Position numbers and translations under genes: made by a program
Assembly: GCA_016783885.1 (NCBI GenBank)
Contig: JADHVR010000029.1
Coordinates: 1-43,001 of the forward strand
DNA: 43,001 bases
From: Bacteroidales bacterium
GTDB lineage: Bacteria > Bacteroidota > Bacteroidia > Bacteroidales > JAADJA01
Reading direction: 5' to 3'
Notes under the pieces: generated by a model
Database searches by the model: none
Seen by the model: the letters and a program-made list of their open reading frames with translations, nothing else
What the model was told of the DNA's origin: nothing
Shown: in pieces, positions 33,861-43,001 of the stretch
Layout: each line of letters opens with the position of its first letter
How positions within the stretch are numbered: position 1 is the stretch's first letter

Positions 33861-34607
33861 CAGTTGATGGTTATATGCTTTCAAATACTTAAGGAATGTT
33901 TCATTTGCCGTGATCTGACAAATAATAAAACCATAAAACCCATCTAAAAACCCTAATTTTAGAAAATAATTTCTGATGAACTTAACAACCGGGTTTATTA
34001 TTAATTTGTAAAAATGAACCCTTTTGTTTTTCTCCAATAAAGCCTTTGCCCCAAGCGTACTGAATTTATTTGCCTGCAAAATGTGTTCGTCAATAGTGTA
34101 ATAAGAATAATGAAATATATTCCCTTTTAACTTTCCTACGGTTGCACCTGCATTTAATTGAAATTTCTCATGAACAAACTTGCCGGTCCATTTGCCCTTT
34201 CTTTTATTATACAACCGTAATTTCCGATCGGGATACCAGCCCGAATGCCTGATCCATTTACCACAGTAATTTGTAATGCGGTTCATTATATAACCGTCGT
34301 TTTCCAAATTGCTTTTAAGGCTTAAAACAGATTGCAGAAGTTCTTCTGACAAGGATTCATCGGCATCCAATGTAAGGATGTGGTCATATTTAGCAATTTC
34401 GTCAGCATATACGTGTTGGCTTAAGTAATCTTTAAATGGGTGCCGAACAAACCTCGCCCCTTTGGTTTTGCAAATTTCTTCGGTTCTGTCAGTAGAGTAT
34501 GAATCAATCACAAGAATTTCGTCAGCGATATCCTTTACCGAATCAATACACCTCCCAATGTTTTTCTCCTCATTGAGGGTTATAATAACTACGGTTATTT
34601 TAGACAT
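33837..34607 (-). CDS. Family 2 glycosyltransferase, WaaE/KdtX-like
   Basis: The 256-residue GT-A enzyme resembles the LPS-core beta-1,4-glucosyltransferases of the WaaE/KdtX group. It opens with ITVVIITLNEEKNIGRCIDS, has the donor loop VIDSYSTDRTEEI (about 33-45) and the metal-binding LTLDADE (Asp81/Asp83), and the group-typical WIRHSGWYPDRKLRLYNKRK segment near 119-138 with a following VHEKF. A C-terminal helix with aromatic residues (KFIRNYFLKLGFLDGFYGFI) probably associates with the membrane. It converges with the other GT2 gene with a short overlap, so the pair may be related in pathway but not in transcript. Confidence 0.88.
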   Translation of the reverse strand: MSKITVVIITLNEEKNIGRCIDSVKDIADEILVIDSYSTDRTEEICKTKGARFVRHPFKDYLSQHVYADEIAKYDHILTLDADESLSEELLQSVLSLKSNLENDGYIMNRITNYCGKWIRHSGWYPDRKLRLYNKRKGKWTGKFVHEKFQLNAGATVGKLKGNIFHYSYYTIDEHILQANKFSTLGAKALLEKNKRVHFYKLIINPVVKFIRNYFLKLGFLDGFYGFIICQITANETFLKYLKAYNHQLSERKKNF

Positions 34608-34644
34608 TTCAAAAAATATTATGCAAAATAAAATGCAAAGATAA

Positions 34645-34780
34645 TTAAACCCGTAGAAATTAGGCTTACCCCATAATGGCGTATTTCAGGGACTACAAAA
34701 CAATTTACCGGTAAAACCACGAGTATCAATATACTCACAGCTAATATCATTTGCAAAACTTGTTTTTAACGGGTTCAAAT
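34645..34780. repeat. Short inverted-repeat spacer (TTAAACCCG family)
   Basis: TTAAACCCGTAGAAAT at 34645-34660 and a degenerate inverted partner TTTTTAACGGGTTCAAAT around 34763-34780 bracket about 135 bases between the GT2 and MATE genes. The same words occur at 39170-39185 and, inverted, at 39260-39274. It is a probable small dispersed element, slightly overlapping the 3' end of the MATE gene. Confidence 0.5.
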
Positions 34781-36106
34781 CACTTTTTTCATCCACTTCC
34801 CTTTTAAAAGGTACCAATAAGACAGTAACCCTAATATAATAAAATAAACATATTCGGAACACCAGATAACTTCAGTTGAACTATTGAGTTTTATAGCAAG
34901 AACATAAGCTGTAAAAATATAAACAACGATAGAAATTATTTCTATCCCCAATGAAATCTGAGTGTTTGCCGTTCCTGCCACTCCATTAAAAACAATAATT
35001 GTTAAGGAAAATATCACCAATACTCCGAGAATTACATATAAAGACCCGAGAGTATCTTCAATAAGAGACTGATCATTTGTATAAAATGAAATTATTTCTC
35101 TTGCAAAAATAAAAGTTACTATAATAACTCCAAGAATACTCAGGAAGCTTAATTTGGTAATTCTTTTAATAACAGGCAAAACCAAATCTATCCTGTTTTG
35201 TCCAATAATATTACTTACTATTGTATTTGTTGCCGAACCCAAACCCCATATTGGAATTGTAAGGATCATATACATTGTTCGGATTATATTAGAAGCTGCA
35301 AGCGGACGCTCGCCTGTTTGCTCAATGATCATAAAAAAAACAAACCACCCTGCAATAGAGAAAAAATGCTGCATCATAATAAATATGGCAACACTTAGAA
35401 TATTTTTAATTACTTGAACCTGTAACTTAGGAAAACGAAACAGATTGTATTTTTTTAAATCTATTTTAATGATCGTTACTAAAATAAAGTAAATAACAGA
35501 AGCGCCTTCGGCAATAACTGAGGCAAGGGCTGCTCCGCGAATACCCATCTGCGGGAAATTATAATTACCAAATATCAGCAGATAATCGAGACTGATGTTG
35601 ACAATAGCCATAATTACCGCACTATGAATTAAATATCTGGTTTTTGTAATGCCAATATAAAATGCCCTGAAAGCCGTGTTGGAAAAAGCAAAGATCAATC
35701 CCCAGATGCGGACATCAAGATATTGCTGACTGAAAAAATAAATATCAGGCGAAGAAATAATTGTCTTTAAAACTGTTGACGATATAAAATTTGTCAGAAA
35801 AAACAAGCCGATACTCAAAACAATAAGAAAGTAAATACTATGATCGACAATATTGCCTATTTGCTTATAATTTTTTTCTCCGTTTCTTCTGCCGACAAGG
35901 ATTTGGGTGCCTGTGCCAAACCCGAAACCTAAAATGAACAGGCATACATAAAATAAACCTCCGATAGCGCCGGCGCCAAGCTCAATTTCGCCTACACGCC
36001 CAAGAAATGCCGTATCAATAACGATAATTATATTTTGCGCCAGAAGACTTAAAAATATTGGGTAGCTTATTTTCCAGATACTTTTATATGATGGAACAAA
36101 ATTCAT
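34775..36106 (-). CDS. MATE-family efflux transporter
   Basis: The 443-residue inner-membrane protein has about 12 hydrophobic segments arranged as two bundles of six. The N-terminus has the family pattern ISYPIFLSLLAQNIIIVIDTAFLGRVGEIELGAGAIGG in spacing, with the Asp in the first helix, and the second half repeats it with GLGSATNTIVSNIIGQNRID. MATE proteins expel cationic drugs or metabolites in exchange for Na+ or H+. The length is normal. It is divergent from folE with 93 bases between them and appears monocistronic. Confidence 0.92.
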   Translation of the reverse strand: MNFVPSYKSIWKISYPIFLSLLAQNIIIVIDTAFLGRVGEIELGAGAIGGLFYVCLFILGFGFGTGTQILVGRRNGEKNYKQIGNIVDHSIYFLIVLSIGLFFLTNFISSTVLKTIISSPDIYFFSQQYLDVRIWGLIFAFSNTAFRAFYIGITKTRYLIHSAVIMAIVNISLDYLLIFGNYNFPQMGIRGAALASVIAEGASVIYFILVTIIKIDLKKYNLFRFPKLQVQVIKNILSVAIFIMMQHFFSIAGWFVFFMIIEQTGERPLAASNIIRTMYMILTIPIWGLGSATNTIVSNIIGQNRIDLVLPVIKRITKLSFLSILGVIIVTFIFAREIISFYTNDQSLIEDTLGSLYVILGVLVIFSLTIIVFNGVAGTANTQISLGIEIISIVVYIFTAYVLAIKLNSSTEVIWCSEYVYFIILGLLSYWYLLKGKWMKKVI

Positions 36107-36199
36107 TTTAATATTTTGGCTAAAAATAAGTTTATTTTTTTATTACTTTGCGAAGCAATTTTTCTATGATACATTAAAAGGTAATTAAACGATAATAAA

Positions 36200-36841
36200 A
36201 TGACAAACGACCGATTAAAAGAAATGGCAGAGATCAATAAGCTGGACGGGTATGAAAAAATTGATCTTTATAATTATAAAAATGTTGATAAACTTGCATA
36301 CCATTATAAAGAAATCCTGAAGCTTATTGGTGAAGACCCTGAACGGGGGGGATTAGCCAAAACGCCTGAAAGAGTTGCAAAATCAATCCAGTTCTTAACT
36401 CACGGATATCTTCTCGACCCTGTCGAGATATTGAATTCGGCAAAGTTCAAGGAAGATTACAGGGAAATGGTGATTGTAAAAGACATTGAAATATACTCTT
36501 TGTGCGAACACCACATGATCCCTTTTATAGGAAAAGCCCATGTAGGATATATCCCAAACGGATATATTACCGGGCTGAGTAAAATTGCAAGAGTAGTTGA
36601 GGCGTTTTCACGCAGGCTTCAGGTTCAGGAAAGACTTACATTCCAAATAAAAGAATGTATCCAGAAAACACTTAATCCGTTGGGTGTGGCAGTTGTTATT
36701 GAAGCCCAGCATCTGTGTATGATGATGCGGGGAGTTCAGAAACAAAACTCTGTTAGTACAACCTCAGATTTTACAGGTGCGTTTAAGAGAGTCCAAACAA
36801 GAGCGGAATTTATTAATTTGATAGGAACGAAGCTACACTAA
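36200..36841 (+). CDS. folE: GTP cyclohydrolase I
   Basis: The 213-residue enzyme converts GTP to 7,8-dihydroneopterin triphosphate, the first step of folate/pterin synthesis. Diagnostic motifs are [18 protein letters not shown] (about 44-61), the zinc-site [10 protein letters not shown] (Cys102, His104/105), the [20 protein letters not shown] helix (125-144) and the final zinc Cys173 in [10 protein letters not shown]. The length and fold match the homodecameric bacterial type I enzyme. It stands alone in this window, followed 70 bases later by an unrelated membrane protein. Confidence 0.97.
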   Translation: MTNDRLKEMAEINKLDGYEKIDLYNYKNVDKLAYHYKEILKLIGEDPERGGLAKTPERVAKSIQFLTHGYLLDPVEILNSAKFKEDYREMVIVKDIEIYSLCEHHMIPFIGKAHVGYIPNGYITGLSKIARVVEAFSRRLQVQERLTFQIKECIQKTLNPLGVAVVIEAQHLCMMMRGVQKQNSVSTTSDFTGAFKRVQTRAEFINLIGTKLH

Positions 36842-36911
36842 CAGGCTAAAAAAATCCAGGCACTAAAATTGTAAACCATTCGTTTCGATTTTTAAACTAA
36901 TTTTTACTGAC

Positions 36912-37637
36912 ATGATTACACGGAATAATTTTTATCAAACAGCACAAACAGGTTTTGAAACCAAAGCGCTCGCAAAGAACTTCGTTGCTAATGTTTTTTC
37001 ATGGATGGGAATAGCATTAGCCATTACAGCCTTTACTGCGTATTATTTTGCAAGCTCCCCCGCACTGATTAACTCACTTTTCAATCCTGAAACAGGAATG
37101 ACAATCCTGGGATGGGTTGTCATGTTGTCACCCCTCGGATTTGTATTGGCAATGTCGGCGGGTTATCAAAGATTTTCAGTAAGCACATTAACAATTCTTT
37201 TTGGTTTGTTTTCCATCTTAATGGGCATGAGCTTAAGTTTTATTTTACTCGTATATACGTCGGCATCAATATTTAAAACCTTTGCCGTAACTGCCGGAAT
37301 GTTCGGGATAATGGCATTCGTGGGATATACCACCAAAACCGACCTGACAAAATTCGGTTCATTAATGATGATGGGGCTGATAGGTATTATAATAGCGAGC
37401 CTAATTAATATGTTTTTAAGAAGTGAGGCTTTTGATTACATTATCAGTTTTATCGGGGTATTGGTGTTTACCGGTCTCACGGCTTATGACGTTCAAACCT
37501 TAAAAAAAATCGGAAGCGGTGTGGAATATGGCGCTGAATCCACTAAAAAACTAACTATTCTCGGAGCATTAAGGTTATACCTCGATTTTATCAACCTGTT
37601 CTTATTCCTGCTTCGATTTTTAGGCAACAGAAGATAG
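36912..37637 (+). CDS. Bax inhibitor-1/YccA-family membrane protein
   Basis: The 241-residue protein has seven hydrophobic segments and the family C-terminus TGLTAYDVQTLKKI followed by ALRLYLDFINLFLFLLRFLG, in which conserved Asp residues form the pH-sensing pair of bacterial BI-1 (YetJ-like) Ca2+ leak channels. E. coli YccA of this family modulates FtsH. Which role applies here is unknown. The gene ends two bases before the convergent histidine kinase gene. Confidence 0.92.
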   Translation: MITRNNFYQTAQTGFETKALAKNFVANVFSWMGIALAITAFTAYYFASSPALINSLFNPETGMTILGWVVMLSPLGFVLAMSAGYQRFSVSTLTILFGLFSILMGMSLSFILLVYTSASIFKTFAVTAGMFGIMAFVGYTTKTDLTKFGSLMMMGLIGIIIASLINMFLRSEAFDYIISFIGVLVFTGLTAYDVQTLKKIGSGVEYGAESTKKLTILGALRLYLDFINLFLFLLRFLGNRR

Positions 37638-37639
37638 CA

Positions 37640-39145
37640 CTACTTCCTCAAAATAATCCTGAAGGTAGTCCCTTTATTTATTGCAGAAGATTTAACAAAT
37701 ATCTTTCCTCTGTGGTAATCCTTAATAATTCTTTTCGACAGCGAAAGTCCCAACCCCCAGCCACGCTTCTTGCTGGTATATCCCGGATTAAAAATAGTTT
37801 TGAATTTTGATTTGGGAACGCCTTTACCGTTATCAGAAATATCAATTAAAACAAGATTTTCTTCCTCAACGATGTCAATATCTATTTGTCCAATTCCACC
37901 AATAGCATCAATGGCGTTTTTGCAAAGATTTTCAATTACCCATTCAAACAAATAAAGATTTATCGGGGCATAAATTTTTTGGTCTTGAGGCTGGTGTATC
38001 CGATATATTACTTTTTGGGATGACCTTGATTTTATATAAGCCACTCCATTATAAATTACTTCAACAATATTCTCGTTTTTTAATTTTGGGCCGGAACCGA
38101 TTTTTGAAAATCTATCGGTTATTTTTCGGAGCCGTTCCACATCTTTATTTAACTCTTCTATGGTTTCACCTTTAATACCTTCCATTCGTAACAGCTCTAT
38201 CCAGGCTATCATAGATGAAAGCGGGGTGCCAAGCTGGTGAGCTGTTTCTTTTGCCAGTCCTGCCCATACCTGGTTTTGTTCCGATTTACGGGCAGAACTG
38301 AAAAGAACATAAGATATAAATAAAAATAACCCGATTACACCAAGCTGGAAGTAAGGGAAAAATATAAGCCGGGTAAGCAAAGCAGAATTTTTATAAAAAA
38401 TATATCTTTTCCCCTGATCAGCCAGCTCAATTTCAATGGGGTCGTTATCAAAAGCCATCTTTTCCAGGGTTTTTATTATATATAGAGAATCCTGAGCTTT
38501 TTCCGCATCTAACAAACCATATTCAATCACCTTTGTTTTGGTGCTGTCGGTAATTATTACAGGCACTGAAGCAGCATTAATAACAACTTCCGAGAAAAAT
38601 GATTCGACTAAATCGTCGATAACAACACGTAATTCGGTGAAGAGTTTTGAGTCTTTATAAAATAAATAATCATGCTGATCTTCCTCATAAAATATTTTTA
38701 CAGGTGTATATACCATAAACTCTGCTCTTAATACGCCTTTGAGGTAAATCACCGTATCTGTATCGAAATCTACGTTTTTCGTTAATTTAATTTTACCCCT
38801 GTTATCAGTCAGAATTACCGGTATAGTTGTGTTTTCGGAAATAAATTTCAGGAAAAAATTCAATATTTCCGATTCATCCATAACATTAAGAATCCGGTAA
38901 GCATCTGCTAACAATTCCACCCTTTTTCGTTCTTCATTCTTGATTTGTTTAAAAAACTTATCCGTATAATTAACAAGCTCAGCCTTTTGATGAATGGCAT
39001 CAGCCCAAATACGAATGTTGTTTCTTTCATCCCTGGCTATTTCCCTCACAAGGATATTGGTGTACCAAAGCGAAGCAGCTACTATTAACACAGCCGTACC
39101 AAACAAAAGCCATTTCCACCGTTTTTTCTTTGTATATATATTCAA
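37640..39145 (-). CDS. Membrane sensor histidine kinase
   Basis: The 501-residue kinase has a first membrane span at about 13-31, a roughly 230-residue extracytoplasmic sensor region (32-257) with no recognised ligand motif, and a second span at 263-284. The dimerisation/phosphoacceptor helix follows with KETAHQLGTPLSSM (His303). The ATPase domain has the N box LCKNAIDAI (Asn407 region), G1 box DNGKG (438-442) and G2 box GWGLGLS (462-468). The QLGTPLSS variant is typical of Bacteroidota kinases. No response regulator is adjacent, so its partner lies elsewhere. It could in principle signal to an NtrC-type activator, but nothing here links it to the sigma-54-like sites. Confidence 0.92.
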   Translation of the reverse strand: MNIYTKKKRWKWLLFGTAVLIVAASLWYTNILVREIARDERNNIRIWADAIHQKAELVNYTDKFFKQIKNEERKRVELLADAYRILNVMDESEILNFFLKFISENTTIPVILTDNRGKIKLTKNVDFDTDTVIYLKGVLRAEFMVYTPVKIFYEEDQHDYLFYKDSKLFTELRVVIDDLVESFFSEVVINAASVPVIITDSTKTKVIEYGLLDAEKAQDSLYIIKTLEKMAFDNDPIEIELADQGKRYIFYKNSALLTRLIFFPYFQLGVIGLFLFISYVLFSSARKSEQNQVWAGLAKETAHQLGTPLSSMIAWIELLRMEGIKGETIEELNKDVERLRKITDRFSKIGSGPKLKNENIVEVIYNGVAYIKSRSSQKVIYRIHQPQDQKIYAPINLYLFEWVIENLCKNAIDAIGGIGQIDIDIVEEENLVLIDISDNGKGVPKSKFKTIFNPGYTSKKRGWGLGLSLSKRIIKDYHRGKIFVKSSAINKGTTFRIILRK

Positions 39146-39169
39146 TGGTATCAGATTTTAAACTTTTTA

Positions 39170-39274
39170 TTAAACCCGTTGAAATCAGGTTCGCAAATAT
39201 TCACAAAGTTAATTTACTGATTATAACGAAAATAATAAGCAAAATCTTTGCAAACTACTTTTCTACGGGTTTAA
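39170..39274. repeat. Inverted-repeat spacer (TTAAACCCG family)
   Basis: TTAAACCCGTTGAAAT (39170-39185) and TTTCTACGGGTTTAA (39260-39274) are inverted relative to each other across about 105 bases in the gap between the kinase and mscL starts. The first arm is a near match to 34645-34660. Confidence 0.6.
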
Positions 39275-39349
39275 CGTTATCCACGTATTTTTATTCCTTG
39301 TTTTAAGATGAATTATTTACAAAAATAAGAGATTATAATTTACCTGGCA

Positions 39350-39357
39350 TATCTTTG
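39350..39357 (+). promoter_or_regulatory. Candidate -7 element (TATCTTTG) of mscL
   Basis: TATCTTTG is a perfect TAnnTTTG match and lies 34 bases before the mscL ATG. No convincing -33 TTTG is present at the expected distance. Confidence 0.45.
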
Positions 39358-39391
39358 TATTTCATTTTAATCATTATAAAAATATAATACT

Positions 39392-39820
39392 ATGAAAATC
39401 ATCAAAGAATTTAAGGAATTTGCTGTAAAAGGAAATATGTTCGATATGGCAATCGGTATCATTATCGGCACAGCATTTAATAAAATTGTTTCGTCAATTG
39501 TAAAGGATATTATTATGCCGCCATTCGGGTATATGTTAGGAAAGGTCAGTTTCAACGATTTAAAATATATACTTCAGCCAGAACAAAAAGACGCAGCCGG
39601 AAACGTTGTGAAAGAAGTAGTATCGATAAATTACGGTAATTTTATTCAAATATCGATTGATTTTCTTTTAATAGCTATTACTATTTTCTTTGTAATTAAA
39701 TTTTTTAATCTGTTAAGAAGAAAGGCTGAAGACGCCGAAGAACAAACAATTCCAACACCTAAATATATTTTATTACTGACAGAAATCAGAGATATTCTTA
39801 AAAATAATACTAAAAAATAA
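39392..39820 (+). CDS. mscL: Large-conductance mechanosensitive channel
   Basis: The 142-residue inner-membrane channel opens under hypo-osmotic stress to release solutes. The N-terminal amphipathic helix and first span KEFAVKGNMFDMAIGIIIGTAFNKIVSSIVKDIIMPP carry the family signature (written here with its spacing; residues 7-43). A periplasmic loop follows (44-75), then a second span FIQISIDFLLIAITIFFVIKF (about 84-104) and a charged C-terminal helix (105-142). The family forms homopentamers and the length is typical. It is followed after seven bases by the DUF2179 gene and is probably co-transcribed with it. Confidence 0.96.
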   Translation: MKIIKEFKEFAVKGNMFDMAIGIIIGTAFNKIVSSIVKDIIMPPFGYMLGKVSFNDLKYILQPEQKDAAGNVVKEVVSINYGNFIQISIDFLLIAITIFFVIKFFNLLRRKAEDAEEQTIPTPKYILLLTEIRDILKNNTKK

Positions 39821-39827
39821 TACTAAA

Positions 39828-40421
39828 ATGGATGCTGAATTTTTTAACTCCGATATTTTTGTGTGGGTTATTTTACCCTTACTCATCTTTGTATCGAGAA
39901 TACTTGATGTTTCAATCGGCACAATGCGATTGATATTTGTATCGAAAGGATTCAAATACCTTGCACCAGTATTGGGTTTTTTTGAGGTAATCATCTGGCT
40001 TCTTGCTATCAGTCAGATAATGCAACACTTAGATAACTTCTTATGCTACATAGCTTATGGATTGGGATTTGCAATGGGGAATTATGCAGGCATTATTCTC
40101 GAAGAGAAAATTTCAATCGGGACAGCCCTTCTTAGAGTGATGCCGAAAAAAGACACCACTGAACTTATTAAATACTTAAGAGAACAGGGATATGGAGTTA
40201 CCGCTGTTGAGGTTGAAGGAATGAAAGGTAAAATTAAAATGTTACTTTCCATTATCAACCGCAAAGATGCAAAGGAATATATCAATATGGTCCATAGGTT
40301 TAATCCAAATGCTTTTTATACCGTTGAAGACATAAAATCTGTAAAAGAGGGATATTTCAAATCGCACAGAACATTCTCTGCCTTTGATCATTTGCACTTT
40401 TTGCGAAGAAAAGGAAAGTAG
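39828..40421 (+). CDS. DUF2179/UPF0316-type membrane protein
   Basis: The 197-residue protein has three hydrophobic segments (about 12-30, 40-62 and 68-88), with RILDVSIGTMRLIFVSKG between the first two, typical of the DUF5698/UPF0316 N-terminal domain. A soluble DUF2179 domain follows at about 105-170 (TTELIKYLREQGYGVTAVEV, GMKGKIKMLLSIINRKDAKE, YTVEDIKSV). DUF2179 is a ligand-sensing domain also found in YitT proteins; the ligand and function are not established. Its tight spacing behind mscL suggests a shared transcript and perhaps a shared role in osmotic or membrane stress, which is inference. Confidence 0.88.
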   Translation: MDAEFFNSDIFVWVILPLLIFVSRILDVSIGTMRLIFVSKGFKYLAPVLGFFEVIIWLLAISQIMQHLDNFLCYIAYGLGFAMGNYAGIILEEKISIGTALLRVMPKKDTTELIKYLREQGYGVTAVEVEGMKGKIKMLLSIINRKDAKEYINMVHRFNPNAFYTVEDIKSVKEGYFKSHRTFSAFDHLHFLRRKGK

Positions 40422-40593
40422 GTAATATAGCAGTCCTTAGCAATATTAAGAGCATCTCTAAAAGCTCAATTAACATATAGATTGGGAGATGTTTAGTCCG
40501 GTATTAGAGACGATTTTCAAAAAGAGACCAAAGGCTTGATAGCAAATAAAGAGACTATGGTAGGTGCTCACCTCATTCTCTATCCTCTGATCT

Positions 40594-40616
40594 CAGCGAA
40601 TGCCTTGCTCGCAGTG
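40594..40616. repeat. Dispersed repeat word in the 40422-40836 gap
   Basis: The complement of this stretch reads CACTGCGAGCAAGGCATTCG plus CTG and resembles 22912-22935 (CACTGAGCGAAGGCATAAGC), sharing CACTG, AGC and AAGGCAT. Flanking CCTC/GAGG words could form a stem. The remainder of the 415-base gap before the peptidase gene is AT-rich and I see no gene, and only weak promoter-like words, in it. Confidence 0.45.
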
Positions 40617-40836
40617 AACTGAGGAATACACACATTTACATTTCTACATTTCACCAATTAACAATGCAACTTTTTGAAGTGTTTACATGTCATAATCAAT
40701 AAATAATTGTCTTATTTTTTTTGAATTGTAGCGTTTTTTAAATATTTGTACTACTTTAATTTAAAACGCTGGGGATCAATTATAAAATTACTCACAAACA
40801 AAATAATCATATTATATAATTTAAAAACTAAAACAA

Positions 40837-43001
40837 ATGAAAAAGATGGTACAATTTTTAGCTATGGTTAATTTCAGGTTACTCACAACAATGCTTGGAT
40901 TAACCGTGTTTACTTACACAAATGCCTTTGCTGATGAATTCAAATATTCGGATAGCTGGGGAAAAGCGGGTTATACATTGGAAACCCAAAGTGCGACAAA
41001 AGTCGTTATTAATTTTTCTATTGAAGAATTTGCCTTAACACCTATTGATGTTAATGGTGAATCAATGCAACATGTGGAATTACAGGGACACTTATTGCCA
41101 AATGATGAAGGTGCACCTGACTTACCCGGCGCAGGCAGGTATATTGCAGTTCCACAAGGGGCAAGCGCCTCGTATAAAGTAGTTTCGTACCGTACCGAAA
41201 CACTGACAAATGTTGATATTTCTCCTGCTCCGCGTATTCCGTGGGAAACAGAAAAAGGCCCGCTGGAATATAATAAGGACGAATCAATTTATTCGGCAAA
41301 TAAATTCTATCCGGAGAAGCCTGTTCAGATTTCAGAGCTTTATGATATCAGAAAAGTGGATGTTGTAATGCTCGGTATTACTCCGTTCCAGTACAACCCG
41401 GTTACAAAAGAATTAATTATTTATCGTGATCTGAAGATTGAAGTTACATTTACCGGAGGTAGTAGTCATTTTGGAGAAAACCGTTATAGGAGCCGCTGGT
41501 GGGACCCGATGCTGTCGGATATGTTGCTTAACTACAAATCAATTCCTGAAATTGATTATAACAAATCATCACAGGGATTAAAGGATACCGGATGTGAATA
41601 TCTTATCATTACTCCAAACGGTGCTGAATTCCAGCAATGGGCTGATTCAATAAGAGTATTCAGGACACAACAGGGAATTTTAACTGATGTAGTTACTTTG
41701 AATAATATCGGAGGTAATACTGCTTCTATTATTGAAAATTACATTGACAATGCTTATAATACCTGGGACATAGTTCCGGCAGCATGTTTACTAATTGCCG
41801 ATTATGGAACAAATGCTGAAAACAGTATTATATCTCCTATATACAATAGCTATTGTGCATCCGATAATATTTATGCTGATGTGGCAGGAACCGGAATCCC
41901 CCAAATGCCCGATATAGTTTTTGCACGGATGACAGCTCAAAATGCGACTCATCTTGAAATAATGGTAACTAAGTTTTTGGACCACGAAAGAACTCCACCG
42001 ACTAATCCTGATTATTATCAAAATCCTATTACTGCATTGGGATATCAGACGGAACGCTGGTTTCAAATCTGCTCCGAGTCTGTTGCCGGATTCTGGGAAG
42101 TAGTTCAGGGAAAAACCGTAAACAGAATAAATGCAATTTACAGCGGTAATCCACAAACAGGCCCCTGGTCAACAAATCAAAATACTCCTTTAGTAATGGC
42201 AGTATTCGGTCCTGATGGTTTGGGATATATTCCGGCAACGCCCGGTCAGGTTAACTGTACATGGAATGGCAGTACCAATGATGTTATAAATGGTATTAAC
42301 AATGGTGCATTTATGTTACAACACCGCGATCACGGCGGTACAACAGGCTGGGGTGAGCCCGATTTCCAGAGCAGTGATATAAACAGCCTGAATAATACTG
42401 ACCTGACTTTTGTATGGTCGATAAACTGTCTGACAGGAAAGTTCAACATGTCCGGTGAGTGCTTTGCCGAGAAGTTCCACAGGCATACCTCCGGCGGTAA
42501 TAATTCAGGAGCACTTGGTATTAATGCTGCTTCCGAAGTATCTTACTCTTTTGTAAACGATACTTATGTGTGGGGAGCTTATGATAATATGTGGCCCGAT
42601 TTCTTGCCGGATATTTATGCTCCGCAGGTCGATCCTGAACCGAGAGGTGTATTACCCGCTTTTGGTAATTCTGCCGGTAAGTATTTCCTTCAGCAGTCGA
42701 ACTGGCCGTATAACACCAGTAATAAAGAAGTAACTTATAACTTGTTCCATCATCACGGCGACGCTTTTATGACCGTGTATTCGGAAATCCCACAAAATCT
42801 GACAGTTACTCATAACCCGATTCTTTATGCAGGGGTGACCAGTTTTGATGTTTCTGCAAATGAGGGCGCACTGATCGCCTTAACAGTGAACGGTGAAATC
42901 ATCGGAACGGCTGAAGGAACAGGAGCGCCGGTTACAATTACAATTCCCGGACAGTTACCACCCGACCAGATGCTTGTTACTATTACATTGCAAAATTATT
43001 A
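40837..43001 (+). CDS. Gingipain-type C25 cysteine peptidase (3' end outside the window)
   Basis: The frame starts at ATG 40837 and is still open at the window edge (721 complete codons). Residues 1-32 look like a long signal peptide (hydrophobic LLTTMLGLTVFTYTNAFA). A C25 propeptide region follows (about 35-230), including GAPDLPGAGRYIAVPQGASA and ITPFQYNPVTKELIIYRDLK. The catalytic domain begins near CEYLIITPNGAEFQQWADSI (about 252). It contains the presumed catalytic His in FMLQHRDHGGTTGWGEPDF (near 490-508) and Cys in FVWSINCLTGKFNMSGECF (near 526-544). A beta-sandwich region begins near 648 (NLTVTHNPILYAGVTSFDVS). Family members are secreted by T9SS and self-process. Whether this one ends in a T9SS sorting domain, and its Arg/Lys preference, cannot be seen here. 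Confidence 0.92.
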   Translation, partial: MKKMVQFLAMVNFRLLTTMLGLTVFTYTNAFADEFKYSDSWGKAGYTLETQSATKVVINFSIEEFALTPIDVNGESMQHVELQGHLLPNDEGAPDLPGAGRYIAVPQGASASYKVVSYRTETLTNVDISPAPRIPWETEKGPLEYNKDESIYSANKFYPEKPVQISELYDIRKVDVVMLGITPFQYNPVTKELIIYRDLKIEVTFTGGSSHFGENRYRSRWWDPMLSDMLLNYKSIPEIDYNKSSQGLKDTGCEYLIITPNGAEFQQWADSIRVFRTQQGILTDVVTLNNIGGNTASIIENYIDNAYNTWDIVPAACLLIADYGTNAENSIISPIYNSYCASDNIYADVAGTGIPQMPDIVFARMTAQNATHLEIMVTKFLDHERTPPTNPDYYQNPITALGYQTERWFQICSESVAGFWEVVQGKTVNRINAIYSGNPQTGPWSTNQNTPLVMAVFGPDGLGYIPATPGQVNCTWNGSTNDVINGINNGAFMLQHRDHGGTTGWGEPDFQSSDINSLNNTDLTFVWSINCLTGKFNMSGECFAEKFHRHTSGGNNSGALGINAASEVSYSFVNDTYVWGAYDNMWPDFLPDIYAPQVDPEPRGVLPAFGNSAGKYFLQQSNWPYNTSNKEVTYNLFHHHGDAFMTVYSEIPQNLTVTHNPILYAGVTSFDVSANEGALIALTVNGEIIGTAEGTGAPVTITIPGQLPPDQMLVTITLQNY

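Noticed and set aside
37640-39145. Histidine kinase as the sensor for the sigma-54-like sites
   Set aside because: It is not linked to any of the three units, and no response regulator is present to support the connection.

Overview
The window (about 37 percent G+C by eye) is a chromosomal segment from a member of the Bacteroidota, most likely Bacteroidales or a related marine or sediment lineage. Evidence: several large secreted proteins end in type IX secretion (T9SS) sorting domains; there is a gingipain-type C25 peptidase; there are MacB/FtsX permeases ending in the Bacteroidota-typical NPxxALKYE tail and a DUF5916 protein; and promoter-like sites match the phylum's TTTG/TAnnTTTG consensus. 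I saw no rRNA, tRNA, CRISPR array or intact transposase.

Layout. 175-5847 (+): a glycosyltransferase, an ABC ATPase and a 1097-residue FtsX permease, with a nested inverted-repeat element between the last two. 5984-11416 (-): an ABC efflux-type operon (membrane-fusion adaptor, ATPase, NTF2-like protein, small hypothetical protein, permease remnant, permease). 12149-19362 (+): three secreted T9SS cargo proteins, one parallel beta-helix and two beta-propellers, with interspersed repeats, one of them apparently inserted in frame. 19663-22893 (+): a single-chain amine/amino-acid dehydrogenase-like flavoprotein that fuses what are usually separate subunits. 23041-30929 (-): two further 800-residue permeases without their own ATPase, a DUF5916 outer-membrane protein and a YoeB-like toxin remnant. 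31408-32772 (+): a toxin-antitoxin-SecB-like chaperone (TAC) module ending at the broken edge of a diacylglycerol-kinase-like gene. 32955-40421: mostly housekeeping and envelope genes (two GT2 glycosyltransferases, MATE exporter, FolE, Bax-inhibitor-1-like protein, histidine kinase, MscL, DUF2179 protein). 40837-43001 (+): a C25 peptidase cut by the window end.

Two things stand out. First, the three minus-strand permease transcription units (starts 11416, 25464, 30929) share one upstream layout: two 16-bp TGTnC...GnACA-like dyads 21-22 bp apart, then 65-67 bp downstream a TGGCAY element resembling the -24 box of a sigma-54 promoter. This suggests one enhancer-binding activator controls the scattered ABC transporter genes, and it would explain how permeases without a linked ATPase could be co-expressed with the ATPase at 9363-10061. 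Second, the TAC module has overlapping genes, an antitoxin with a C-terminal extension, and an insertion junction inside a kinase gene. It looks like a mobile stress-response or anti-phage cassette whose toxin I cannot place in a named subfamily.
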